A DNA stretch of 64,000 bases. Origin: Neoarius graeffei. Lineage: Eukaryota > Chordata > Actinopteri > Siluriformes > Ariidae. Below the pieces are notes generated by a model, which made no database searches, was not told the DNA's origin, and saw only the letters and a list, made by a program, of their open reading frames with translations. Every line of letters starts with the position of its first letter. The first letter of the stretch is position 1. This document shows, one piece after another, positions 51,101 to 63,400 of this stretch. Position numbers and translations under genes: made by a program. The stretch is taken from contig NW_026869982.1 of NCBI RefSeq assembly GCF_027579695.1, forward strand, positions 1,051,001-1,115,000, in the 5' to 3' direction.

Positions 51101-54100
51101 TAGCTTCTGAGATCAGACGGGATCAGGCGTTGTCAGAGTGGTTTGGCCGTAAGCAATAGCTTGTTGGAAATGTGCCGTTTTTCTTGCCTTGCGATCAGAA
51201 GGAAAATTCTTGCCTTGCGACCAGAAGGAAAATTCAAACAGATTTCTGCAAGAAGACAAAATAAAATGCTTACAGTACCTGGTATTCCTAGGCAGTCTCA
51301 CACTCAAGTACTAACCAGGCCCAACTCTGTTTAGCTTCTCAGATCAGACAGGATCAGGCATTGTCAGAGTGGTTTGGACGTAAACAACAGTCTGGAAATG
51401 TGTGCCTTGCCTTGCCTTGCCTTGCCTTGCGCCCAGAAGGAAAATTCTTGCCTTGCGAGCAGAAGGAAAATTCAAACAGATTTCTGCAAGAAGACAAAAT
51501 AAAATGCTTACAGTACCTGGTATTCCTAGGCAGTCTCCCACTCAAGTACTAACCAGGCCCAACTCCGTTTAGCTTCTGAGATCAGACGGGATCAGGCGTT
51601 CTCAGAGTGGTTTGGCCGTAAGCAACAGCTTGTTGGAAATGTGCCGTTTTTCTTGCCTTGCGATCAGAAGGAAAATTCTTGCCTTGCGACCAGAAGGAAA
51701 ATTCAAACAGATTTCTGCAAGAAGACAAAATAAAATGCTTACAGTACCTGGTATTCCTAGGCAGTCTCACACTCAAGTACTAACCAGGCCCAACTCTGTT
51801 TAGCTTCTCAGATCAGACAGGATCAGGCATTGTCAGAGTGGTTTGGACGTAAACAACAGTCTGGAAATGTGTGCCTTGCCTTGCCTTGCCTTGCGCCCAG
51901 AAGGAAAATTCTTGCCTTGCGAGCAGAAGGAAAATTCAAACAGATTTCTGCAAGAAGACAAAATAAAATGCTTACAGTACCTGGTATTCCTAGGCAGTCT
52001 CCCACTCAAGTACTAACCAGGCAAAACTCTGTTTAGCTTCTGAAATCAGACGGGATCAGGCATTGTCAGAGTGGTTTGGCCGTGAGCAACAGTTTGCTGG
52101 AAATGTGCCGTTTTTCTTGCCTTGCCTTGCCTTGCGCCCAGAAGGAAAATTATTGCCTTGCGAGCAGAAGGAAAATTCAAACAGATTTCTGCAAGAAGAC
52201 AAAATAAAATGCTTACAGTACCTGGTATTCCTAGGCAGTCTCCCACTCAAGTACTAACCAGGCCCAACTCTGTTTAGCTTCTGAGATCAGACGGGATCAG
52301 GCGTTGTCAGAGTGGTTTGGCCGTAAGCAACAGCTCGTTGGAAATGTGCCGTTTTTCTTGCCTTGCGATCAGAAGGAAAATTCTTGCCTTGCGACCAGAA
52401 GGAAAATTCAAACAGATTTCTGCAAGAAGACAAAATAAAATGCTTACAGTACCTGGTATTCCTAGGCAGTCTCACACTCAAGTACTAACCAGGCCCAACT
52501 CTGTTTAGCTTCTCAGATCAGACAGGATCAGGCATTGTCAGAGTGGTTTGGACGTAAACAACAGTCTGGAAATGTGTGCCTTGCCTTGCCTTGCCTTGCC
52601 TTGCGCCCAGAAGGAAAATTCTTGCCTTGCGAGCAGAAGGAAAATTCAAACAGATTTCTGCAAGAAGACAAAATAAAATGCTTACAGTACCTGGTATTCC
52701 TAGGCAGTCTCCCACTCAAGTACTAACCAGGCCCAACTCTGTTTAGCTTCTGAAATCAGACGGGATCAGGCATTGTCAGAGTGGTTTGGCCGTGAGCAAC
52801 AGTTTGCTGGAAATGTGCCGTTTTTCTTGCCTTGCCTTGCCTTGCACCCAGAAGGAAAATTATTGCCTTGCGAGCAGAAGGAAAATTCAAACAGATTTCT
52901 GCAAGAAGACAAAATAAAATGCTTACAGTACCTGGTATTCCTAGGCAGTCTCCCACTCAAGTACTAACCAGGCCCAACTCTGTTTAGCTTCTGAGATCAG
53001 ACGGGATCAGGCGTTGTCAGAGTGGTTTGGCCGTAAGCAACAGCTTGTTGGAAATGTGCCGTTTTTCTTGCCTTGCGATCAGAAGGAAAATTCTTGCCTT
53101 GCGACCAGAAGGAAAATTCAAACAGATTTCTGCAAGAAGACAAAATAAAATGCTTACAGTACCTGGTATTCCTAGGCAGTCTCACACTCAAGTACTAACC
53201 AGGCCCAACTCTGTTTAGCTTCTCAGATCAGACAGGATCAGGCATTGTCAGAGTGGTTTGGACGTAAACAACAGTCTGGAAATGTGTGCCTTGCCTTGCC
53301 TTGCCTTGCCTTGCCTTGCCTTGCGCCCAGAAGGAAAATTCTTGCCTTGCGAGCAGAAGGAAAATTCAAACAGATTTCTGCAAGAAGACAAAATAAAATG
53401 CTTACAGTACCTGGTATTCCTAGGCAGTCTCCCACTCAAGTACTAACCAGGCCCAACTCTGTTTAGCTTCTGAAATCAGACGGGATCAGGCATTGTCAGA
53501 GTGGTTTGGCCGTGAGCAACAGTTTGCTGGAAATGTGCCGTTTTTCTTGCCTTGCCTTGCCTTGCGCCCAGAAGGAAAATTATTGCCTTGCTAGCAGAAG
53601 GAAAATTCAAACAGATTTCTGCAAGAAGACAAAATAAAATGCTTACAGTACCTGGTATTCCTAGGCAGTCTCCCACTCAAGTACTAACCAGGCCCAACTC
53701 TGTTTAGCTTCTGAGATCAGACGGGATCAGGCGTTGTCAGAGTGGTTTGGCCGTAAGCAATAGCTTGTTGGAAATGTGCCGTTTTTCTTGCCTTGCGATC
53801 AGAAGGAAAATTCTTGCCTTGCGACCAGAAGGAAAATTCAAACAGATTTCTGCAAGAAGACAAAATAAAATGCTTACAGTACCTGGTATTCCTAGGCAGT
53901 CTCACACTCAAGTACTAACCAGGCCCAACTCTGTTTAGCTTCTCAGATCAGACAGGATCAGGCATTGTCAGAGTGGTTTGGACGTAAACAACAGTCTGGA
54001 AATGTGTGCCTTGCCTTGCCTTGCCTTGCCTTGCCTTGCCTTGCTCCCAGAAGGAAAATTCTTGCCTTGCGAGCAGAAGGAAAATTCAAACAGATTTCTG

Positions 54101-57100
54101 CAAGAAGACAAAATAAAATGCTTACAGTACCTGGTATTCCTAGGCAGTCTCCCACCCAAGTACTAACCAGGCCCAACTCTGTTTAGCTTCTGAGATCAGA
54201 CGGGATCAGGCGTTGTCAGAGTGGTTTGGCCGTAAGCAATAGCTTGTTGGAAATGTGCCGTTTTTCTTGCCTTGCGATCAGAAGGAAAATTCTTGCCTTG
54301 CGACCAGAAGGAAAATTCAAACAGATTTCTGCAAGAAGACAAAATAAAATGCTTACAGTACCTGGTATTCCTAGGCAGTCTCACACTCAAGTACTAACCA
54401 GGCCCAACTCTGTTTAGCTTCTGAGATCAGACGGGATCAGGCGTTGTCAGAGTGGTTTGGCCGTAAGCAACAGCTTGTTGGAAATGTGCCGTTTTTCTTG
54501 CCTTGCGATCAGAAGGAAAATTCTTGCCTTGCGACCAGAAGGAAAATTCAAACAGATTTCTGCAAGAAGACAAAATAAAATGCTTACAGTACCTGGTATT
54601 CCTAGGCAGTCTCACACTCAAGTACTAACCAGGCCCAACTCTGTTTAGCTTCTCAGATCAGACAGGATCAGGCATTGTCAGAGTGGTTTGGACGTAAACA
54701 ACAGTCTGGAAATGTGTGCCTTGCCTTGCCTTGCCTTGCCTTGCCTTGCCTTGCCTTGCCTTGCCTTGCCTTGCCTTGCCTTGCTCCCAGAAGGAAAATT
54801 CTTGCCTTGCGAGCAGAAGGAAAATTCAAACAGATTTCTGCAAGAAGACAAAATAAAATGCTTACAGTACCTGGTATTCCTAGGCAGTCTCACACTCAAG
54901 TACTAACCAGGCCCAACTCTGTTTAGCTTCTCAGATCAGACAGGATCAGGCATTGTCAGAGTGGTTTGGACGTAAACAACAGTCTGGAAATGTGTGCCTT
55001 GCCTTGCCTTGCCTTGCCTTGCCTTGCCTTGCCTTGCTCCCAGAAGGAAAATTCTTGCCTTGCGAGCAGAAGGAAAATTCAAACAGATTTCTGCAAGAAG
55101 ACAAAATAAAATGCTTACAGTACCTGGTATTCCTAGGCAGTCTCACACTCAAGTACTAACCAGGCCCAACTCTGTTTAGCTTCTCAGATCAGACAGGATC
55201 AGGCATTGTCAGAGTGGTTTGGACGTAAACAGCAGTCTGGAAATGTGTGCCTTGCCTTGCCTTGCCTTGCCTTGCGCCCAGAAGGAAAATTCTTGCCTTG
55301 CGAGCAGAAGGAAAATTCAAACAGATTTCTGCAAGAAGACAAAATAAAATGCTTACAGTACCTGGTATTCCTAGGCAGTCTCCCACTCAAGTACTAACCA
55401 GGCCCAACTCTGTTTAGCTTCTGAAATCAGACGGGATCAGGCATTGTCAGAGTGGTTTGGCCGTGAGCAACAGTTTGCTGGAAATGTGCCGTTTTTCTTG
55501 CCTTGCCTTGCCTTGCGCCCAGAAGGAAAATTATTGCCTTGCGAGCAGAAGGAAAATTCAAACAGATTTCTGCAAGAAGACAAAATAAAATGCTTACAGT
55601 ACCTGGTATTCCTAGGCAGTCTCCCACTCAAGTACTAACCAGGCCCAACTCTGTTTAGCTTCTGAGATCAGACGGGATCAGGCGTTGTCAGAGTGGTTTG
55701 GCCGTAAGCAACAGCTTGTTGGAAATGTGCCGTTTTTCTTGCCTTGCGATCAGAAGGAAAATTCTTGCCTTGCGACCAGAAGGAAAATTCAAACAGATTT
55801 CTGCAAGAAGACAAAATAAAATGCTTACAGTACCTGGTATTCCTAGGCAGTCTAACACTCAAGTACTAACCAGGCCCAACTCTGTTTAGCTTCTCAGATC
55901 AGACAGGATCAGGCATTGTCAGAGTGGTTTGGACGTAAACAACAGTCTGGAAATGTGTGCCTTGCCTTGCCTTGCCTTGCCTTGCGCCCAGAAGGAAAAT
56001 TCTTGCCTTGCGAGCAGAAGGAAAATTCAAACAGATTTCTGCAAGAAGACAAAATAAAATGCTTACAGTACCTGGTATTCCTAGGCAGTCTCCCACTCAA
56101 GTACTAACCAGGCCCAACTCTGTTTAGCTTCTGAGATCAGACGGGATCAGGCGTTCTCAGAGTGGTTTGGCCGTAAGCAACAGCTTGTTGGAAATGTGCC
56201 GTTTTTCTTGCCTTGCGATCAGAAGGAAAATTCTTGCCTTGCGACCAGAAGGAAAATTCAAACAGATTTCTGCAAGAAGACAAAATAAAATGCTTACAGT
56301 ACCTGGTATTCCTAGGCAGTCTCACACTCAAGTACTAACCAGGCCCAACTCTGTTTAGCTTCTCAGATCAGACAGGATCAGGCATTGTCAGAGTGGTTTG
56401 GACGTAAACAACAGTCTGGAAATGTGTGCCTTGCCTTGCCTTGCCTTGCGCCCAGAAGGAAAATTCTTGCCTTGCGAGCAGAAGGAAAATTCAAACAGAT
56501 TTCTGCAAGAAGACAAAATAAAATGCTTACCGTACCTGGTATTCCTAGGCAGTCTCCCACTCAAGTACTAACCAGGCAAAACTCTGTTTAGCTTCTGAAA
56601 TCAGACGGGATCAGGCATTGTCAGAGTGGTTTGGCCGTGAGCAACAGTTTGCTGGAAATGTGCCGTTTTTCTTGCCTTGCCTTGCCTTGCGCCCAGAAGG
56701 AAAATTATTGCCTTGCGAGCAGAAGGAAAATTCAAACAGATTTCTGCAAGAAGACAAAATAAAATGCTTACAGTACCTGGTATTCCTAGGCAGTCTCCCA
56801 CTCAAGTACTAACCAGGCCCAACTCTGTTTAGCTTCTGAGATCAGACGGGATCAGGCGTTGTCAGAGTGGTTTGGCCGTAAGCAACAGCTCGTTGGAAAT
56901 GTGCCGTTTTTCTTGCCTTGCGATCAGAAGGAAAATTCTTGCCTTGCGACCAGAAGGAAAATTCAAACAGATTTCTGCAAGAAGACAAAATAAAATGCTT
57001 ACAGTACCTGGTATTCCTAGGCAGTCTCACACTCAAGTACTAACCAGGCCCAACTCTGTTTAGCTTCTCAGATCAGACAGGATCAGGCATTGTCAGAGTG

Positions 57101-60100
57101 GTTTGGACGTAAACAACAGTCTGGAAATGTGTGCCTTGCCTTGCCTTGCCTTGCCTTGCGCCCAGAAGGAAAATTCTTGCCTTGCGAGCAGAAGGAAAAT
57201 TCAAACAGATTTCTGCAAGAAGACAAAATAAAATGCTTACAGTACCTGGTATTCCTAGGCAGTCTCCCACTCAAGTACTAACCAGGCCCAACTCTGTTTA
57301 GCTTCTGAAATCAGACGGGATCAGGCGTTGTCAGAGTGGTTTGGCCGTGAGCAACAGTTTGCTGGAAATGTGCCGTTTTTCTTGCCTTGCCTTGCCTTGC
57401 ACCCAGAAGGAAAATTATTGCCTTGCGAGCAGAAGGAAAATTCAAACAGATTTCTGCAAGAAGACAAAATAAAATGCTTACAGTACCTGGTATTCCTAGG
57501 CAGTCTCCCACTCAAGTACTAACCAGGCCCAACTCTGTTTAGCTTCTGAGATCAGACGGGATCAGGCGTTGTCAGAGTGGTTTGGCCGTAAGCAACAGCT
57601 TGTTGGAAATGTGCCGTTTTTCTTGCCTTGCGATCAGAAGGAAAATTCTTGCCTTGCGACCAGAAGGAAAATTCAAACAGATTTCTGCAAGAAGACAAAA
57701 TAAAATGCTTACAGTACCTGGTATTCCTAGGCAGTCTCACACTCAAGTACTAACCAGGCCCAACTCTGTTTAGCTTCTCAGATCAGACGGGATCAGGCAT
57801 TGTCAGAGTGGTTTGGCCGTGAGCAACAGCTTGTTGGAAATGTGCCGTTTTTCTTGCCTTGCGATCAGAAGGAAAATTCTTGCCTTGCGACCAGAAGGAA
57901 AATTCAAACAGATTTCTGCAAGAAGACAAAATAAAATGCTTACAGTACCTGGTATTCCTAGGCAGTCTCACACTCAAGTACTAACCAGGCCCAACTCTGT
58001 TTAGCTTCTGAGATCAGACGGGATCAGGCGTTGTCAGAGTGGTTTGGCCGTAAGCAACAGCTTGTTGGAAATGTGCCGTTTTTCTTGCCTTGCGATCAGA
58101 AGGAAAATTCTTGCCTTGCGACCAGAAGGAAAATTCAAACAGATTTCTGCAAGAAGACAAAATAAAATGCTTACAGTACCTGGTATTCCTAGGCAGCCTC
58201 ACACTCAAGTACTAACCAGGCCCAACTCTGTTTAGCTTCTCAGATCAGACAGGATCAGGCATTGTCAGAGTGGTTTGGACGTAAACAACAGTCTGGAAAT
58301 GTGTGCCTTGCCTTGCCTTGCCTTGCCTTGCCTTGCCTTGCCTTGCTCCCAGAAGGAAAATTCTTGCCTTGCGAGCAGAAGGAAAATTCAAACAGATTTC
58401 TGCAAGAAGACAAAATAAAATGCTTACAGTACCTGGTATTCCTAGGCAGTCTCACACTCAAGTACTAACCAGGCCCAACTCTGTTTAGCTTCTCAGATCA
58501 GACAGGATCAGGCATTGTCAGAGTGGTTTGGACGTAAACAACAGTCTGGAAATGTGTGCCTTGCCTTGCCTTGCCTTGCCTTGCCTTGCCTTGCCTTGCC
58601 TTGCCTTGCCTTGCTCCCAGAAGGAAAATTCTTGCCTTGCGAGCAGAAGGAAAATTCAAACAGATTTCTGCAAGAAGACAAAATAAAATGCTTACAGTAC
58701 CTGGTATTCCTAGGCAGTCTCACACTCAAGTACTAACCAGGCCCAACTCTGTTTAGCTTCTCAGATCAGACAGGATCAGGCATTGTCAGAGTGGTTTGGA
58801 CGTAAACAGCAGTCTGGAAATGTGTGCCTTGCCTTGCCTTGCCTTGCCTTGCGCCCAGAAGGAAAATTCTTGCCTTGCGAGCAGAAGGAAAATTCAAACA
58901 GATTTCTGCAAGAAGACAAAATAAAATGCTTACAGTACCTGGTATTCCTAGGCAGTCTCCCACTCAAGTACTAACCAGGCCCAACTCTGTTTAGCTTCTG
59001 AAATCAGACGGGATCAGGCATTGTCAGAGTGGTTTGGCCGTGAGCAACAGTTTGCTGGAAATGTGCCGTTTTTCTTGCCTTGCCTTGCCTTGCGCCCAGA
59101 AGGAAAATTATTGCCTTGCGAGCAGAAGGAAAATTCAAACAGATTTCTGCAAGAAGACAAAATAAAATGCTTACAGTACCTGGTATTCCTAGGCAGTCTC
59201 CCACTCAAGTACTAACCAGGCCCAACTCTGTTTAGCTTCTGAGATCAGACAGGATCAGGCGTTGTCAGAGTGGTTTGGCCGTAAGCAACAGCTTGTTGGA
59301 AATGTGCCGTTTTTCTTGCCTTGCGATCAGAAGGAAAATTCTTGCCTTGCGACCAGAAGGAAAATTCAAACAGATTTCTGCAAGAAGACAAAATAAAATG
59401 CTTACAGTACCTGGTATTCCTAGGCAGTCTAACACTCAAGTACTAACCAGGCCCAACTCTGTTTAGCTTCTCAGATCAGACAGGATCAGGCATTGTCAGA
59501 GTGGTTTGGACGTAAACAACAGTCTGGAAATGTGTGCCTTGCCTTGCCTTGCCTTGCCTTGCGCCCAGAAGGAAAATTCTTGCCTTGCGAGCAGAAGGAA
59601 AATTCAAACAGATTTCTGCAAGAAGACAAAATAAAATGCTTACAGTACCTGGTATTCCTAGGCAGTCTCCCACTCAAGTACTAACCAGGCCCAACTCTGT
59701 TTAGCTTCTGAGATCAGACGGGATCAGGCGTTCTCAGAGTGGTTTGGCCGTAAGCAACAGCTTGTTGGAAATGTGCCGTTTTTCTTGCCTTGCGATCAGA
59801 AGGAAAATTCTTGCCTTGCGACCAGAAGGAAAATTCAAACAGATTTCTGCAAGAAGACAAAATAAAATGCTTACAGTACCTGGTATTCCTAGGCAGTCTC
59901 ACACTCAAGTACTAACCAGGCCCAACTCTGTTTAGCTTCTCAGATCAGACAGGATCAGGCATTGTCAGAGTGGTTTGGACGTAAACAACAGTCTGGAAAT
60001 GTGTGCCTTGCCTTGCCTTGCCTTGCGCCCAGAAGGAAAATTCTTGCCTTGCGAGCAGAAGGAAAATTCAAACAGATTTCTGCAAGAAGACAAAATAAAA

Positions 60101-60418
60101 TGCTTACAGTACCTGGTATTCCTAGGCAGTCTCCCACTCAAGTACTAACCAGGCAAAACTCTGTTTAGCTTCTGAAATCAGACGGGATCAGGCATTGTCA
60201 GAGTGGTTTGGCCGTGAGCAACAGTTTGCTGGAAATGTGCCGTTTTTCTTGCCTTGCCTTGCCTTGCGCCCAGAAGGAAAATTCTTGCCTTGCGAGCAGA
60301 AGGAAAATTCAAACAGATTTCTGCAAGAAGACAAAATAAAATGCTTACAGTACCTGGTATTCCTAGGCAGTCTCCCACTCAAGTACTAACCAGGCCCAAC
60401 TCTGTTTAGCTTCTGAGA
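45176..60418 (-). repeat. A-B-C-rich domain, right half
   Basis: RNA starts: C45217 C45448 A45679 C45922 C46153 A46384 C46642 A46873 B47111 C47352 A47583 B47821 C48062 A48293 B48526 C48767 C48998 C49229 A49460 C49703 A49934 B/C50172 C50439 A50670 B50913 C51154 A51385 C51623 A51854 B52087 C52328 A52559 B52797 C53038 A53269 B53517 C53758 A53989 C54237 C54468 A54699 A54977 A55230 B55468 C55709 A55940 C56178 A56409 B56642 C56883 A57114 B57352 C57593 C57824 C58055 A58286 A58539 A58807 B59045 C59286 A59517 C59755 A59986 B60219. The variant CAGCTCGTTGG occurs only at 52331 and 56886, marking a 4,555-bp duplication. The unit at 57824 has GTGAGCAACAGCTTG, joining a B end to a C spacer. Confidence 0.9.
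50131..50397 (-). repeat. Hybrid B/C unit with three 26-bp spacer repeats
   Basis: This unit is 267 bp, exactly 26 bp longer than a B unit. Three 26-bp repeats lie at 50211-50236, 50237-50262 and 50263-50288. The first has the B-class ACCCAG form, the second begins ATTG as in B but has the C-class GATCAG, and the third is class C. An exchange between B and C units out of register by one 26-bp repeat explains it. Confidence 0.8.
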
Positions 60419-63400
60419 TCAGACGGGATCAGGCGTTGTCAGAGTGGTTTGGCCATAAGCAACAGTTAGTTGGAAATGTGCCGTTTTTCTTGCCTTGCCT
60501 TGCCTTGCGACCAGAAGGAAAATTCTTGCCTTGCGAGCAGAAGGAAAATTCAAACAGATTTCTGCAAGAAGACAAAATAAAATGCTTACAGTACCTGGTA
60601 TTCCTAGGCAGTCTCCCACTCAAGTACTAACCAGGCCTAACTCTGTTTAGCTTCTGAGATCAGACGGGATCAGGCGTTGTCAGAGTGGTTTGGCCATAAG
60701 CAACAGTGAGTTGGAAATGTGCCGTTTTTCTTGCCTTGCCTTGCCTTGCGCCCAGAAGGAAAATTCTTGCCTTGCGAGCAGAAGGAAAATTCAAACAGAT
60801 TTCTGCTAGAAGACAAAATAAAATGCTTACAGTACCTGGTATTCCTAGGCAGTCTCCCACTCAAGTACTATCCAGGCCCAACTCTGTTTAGCTTCTGAGA
60901 TCAGACGGGATCAGGCGTTGTCAGAGTGGTTTGGCCATAAGCAGCAGTTAGTTGGAAATGTGCCGTTTTTCTTGCCTTGCCTTGCGACCAGAAGGAAAAT
61001 TCTTTCCTTGCGAGCAGAATGAAAATTCAAACAGATTTCTGCAAGAAGACAAAATAAAATGCTTACAGTACCTGGTATTACTAGGCAGTCTCCCACTCAA
61101 GTACTAAACAGGCCCAACTCTGTTTAGTTTCTGAGATCTGACAGGATCAGGCGTTGTCAGAGTGGTTTGGCCGTAAGCAACAGCTTGTTGGAAATGTGCC
61201 ATTTTTCTTGCCTTGCGCCCAGAAGGAAAATTCTTGCCTTGCGACCAGAAGGAAAATTCAAACAGATTTCTGCTAGAAGACAAAATAAAATGCTTACAGT
61301 ACCTGGTATTCCTAGGCAGTCTCCCACTCAAGTACTAACCAGGCCCAACTCTGTTTAGCTTCTGAGATCAGACGGGATCAGGCGTTGTCAGAGTGGTTTG
61401 GCCATAAGCAACAGTTAGTTGGAAATGTGCCGTTTTTCTTGCCTTGCCTTGCCTTGCCTTGCGCCCAGAAGGAAAATTCTTGCCTTGCGAGCAGAAGGAA
61501 AATTCAAACAGATTTCTGCAAGAAGACAAAATAAAATGCTTACAGTACCTGGTATTCCTAGGCAGTCTCCCACTCAAGTACTAACCAGGCCCAACTCTGT
61601 TTAGCTTCTGAGATCAGACGGGATCAGGCGTTGTCAGAGTGGTTTGGCCATAAGCAACAGTTAGTTGGAAATGTGCCGTTTTTCTTGCCTTGCCTTGCCT
61701 TGCGCCCAGAAGGAAAATTCTTGCCTTGCGAGCAGAAGGAAAATTCAAACAGATTTCTGCTAGAAGACAAAATAAAATGCTTACAGTACCTGGTATTCCT
61801 ATTCAGTCTCCCACTCAAGTACTAACCAGGCCCAACTCTGTTTAGTTTCTGAGATCAGACGGGATCAGGCGATGTCAGAGTGGTTTGGCCATAAGCAACA
61901 GTTAGTTGGAAATGTGCCGTTTTTCTTGCCTTGCCTTGCCTTGCGCCCAGAAGGAAAATTCTTGCCTTGCGAGCAGAAGGAAAATTCAAACAGATTTCTG
62001 CAAGAAGACAAAATAAAATGCTTACAGTACCTGGTATTCCTAGGCAGTCTCCCACTCAAGTACTAACCAGGCCCAACTCTGTTTAGCTTCTGAGATCAGA
62101 CGGGATCAGGCGTTGTCAGAGTGGTTTGGCCATAAGCAACAGTTAGTTGGAAATGTGCCGTTTTTCTTGCCTTGCCTTGCGCCCAGAAGGAAAATTCTTG
62201 CCTTGCGAGCAGAAGGAAAATTCAAACAGATTTCTGCTAGAAGACAAAATAAAATGCTTACAGTACCTGGTATTCCTAGGCAGTCTCCCACTCAAGTACT
62301 AACCAGGCCCAACTCTGTTTAGCTTCTGAGATCAGACGGGATCAGGCGTTGTCAGAGTGGTTTGGCCATAAGCAACAGTTAGTTGGAAATGTGCCGTTTT
62401 TCTTGCCTTGCCTTGCGACCAGAAGGAAAATTCTTGCCTTGCGAGCAGAAGGAAAATTCAAACAGATTTCTGCAAGAAGACAAAATAAAATGCTTACAGT
62501 ACCTGGTATTACTAGGCAGTCTCCCACTCAAGTACTAAACAGGCCCAACTCTGTTTAGCTTCTCAGATCAGACAGGATCAGGCATTGTCAGAGTGGTTTG
62601 GACATAAGCAATAGTCTGGAAATGTGCCGTTTTTCTTGCCTTGCCTTGCGATCAGAAGGAAAATTCTTGCCTTGCGACCAGAAGGAAAATTCAAACAGAT
62701 TTCTGCAAGAAGACAAAATAAAATGCTTACAGTACCTGGTATTCCTAGGCAGTCTCCCACTCAAGTACTAACCAGGCCCAACTCTGTTTAGCTTCTGACA
62801 TCAGACGGGATCAGGCGTTGTCAGAGTGGTTTGGCCATAAGCAACAGTTAGTTGGAAATGTGCCGTTTTTCTTGCCTTGCCTTGCCTTGCGCCCAGAAGG
62901 AAAATTCTTGCCTTGCGAGCAGAAGGAAAATTCAAACAGATTTCTGCTAGAAGACAAAATAAAATGCTTACAGTACCTGGTATTCCTAGGCAGTCTCCCA
63001 CTCAAGTACTAACCAGGCCCAACTCTGTTTAGCTTCTGAGATCAGACGGGATCAGGCGTTGTCAGAGTGGTTTGGCCGTAAGCAACAGTTAGTTGGAAAT
63101 GTGCCGTTTTTCTTGCCTTGCGTTGCGACCAGAAGGAAAATTCTTGCCTTGCGAGCAGAAGGAAAATTCAAACAGATTTCTGCAAGGAGACAAAATAAAA
63201 TGCTTACAGTACCTGGTATTCCTAGGCAGTCTCACACTCAAGTACTAACCAGGCCCAACTCTGTTTAGCTTCTCAGATCAGACAGGATCAGGCATTGTCA
63301 GAGTGGTTTGGACGTAAACAACAGTCTGGAAATGTGTGCCTTGCCTTGCCTTGCCTTGCCTTGCCTTGCCTTGCCTTGCGCCCAGAAGGAAAATTCTTGC

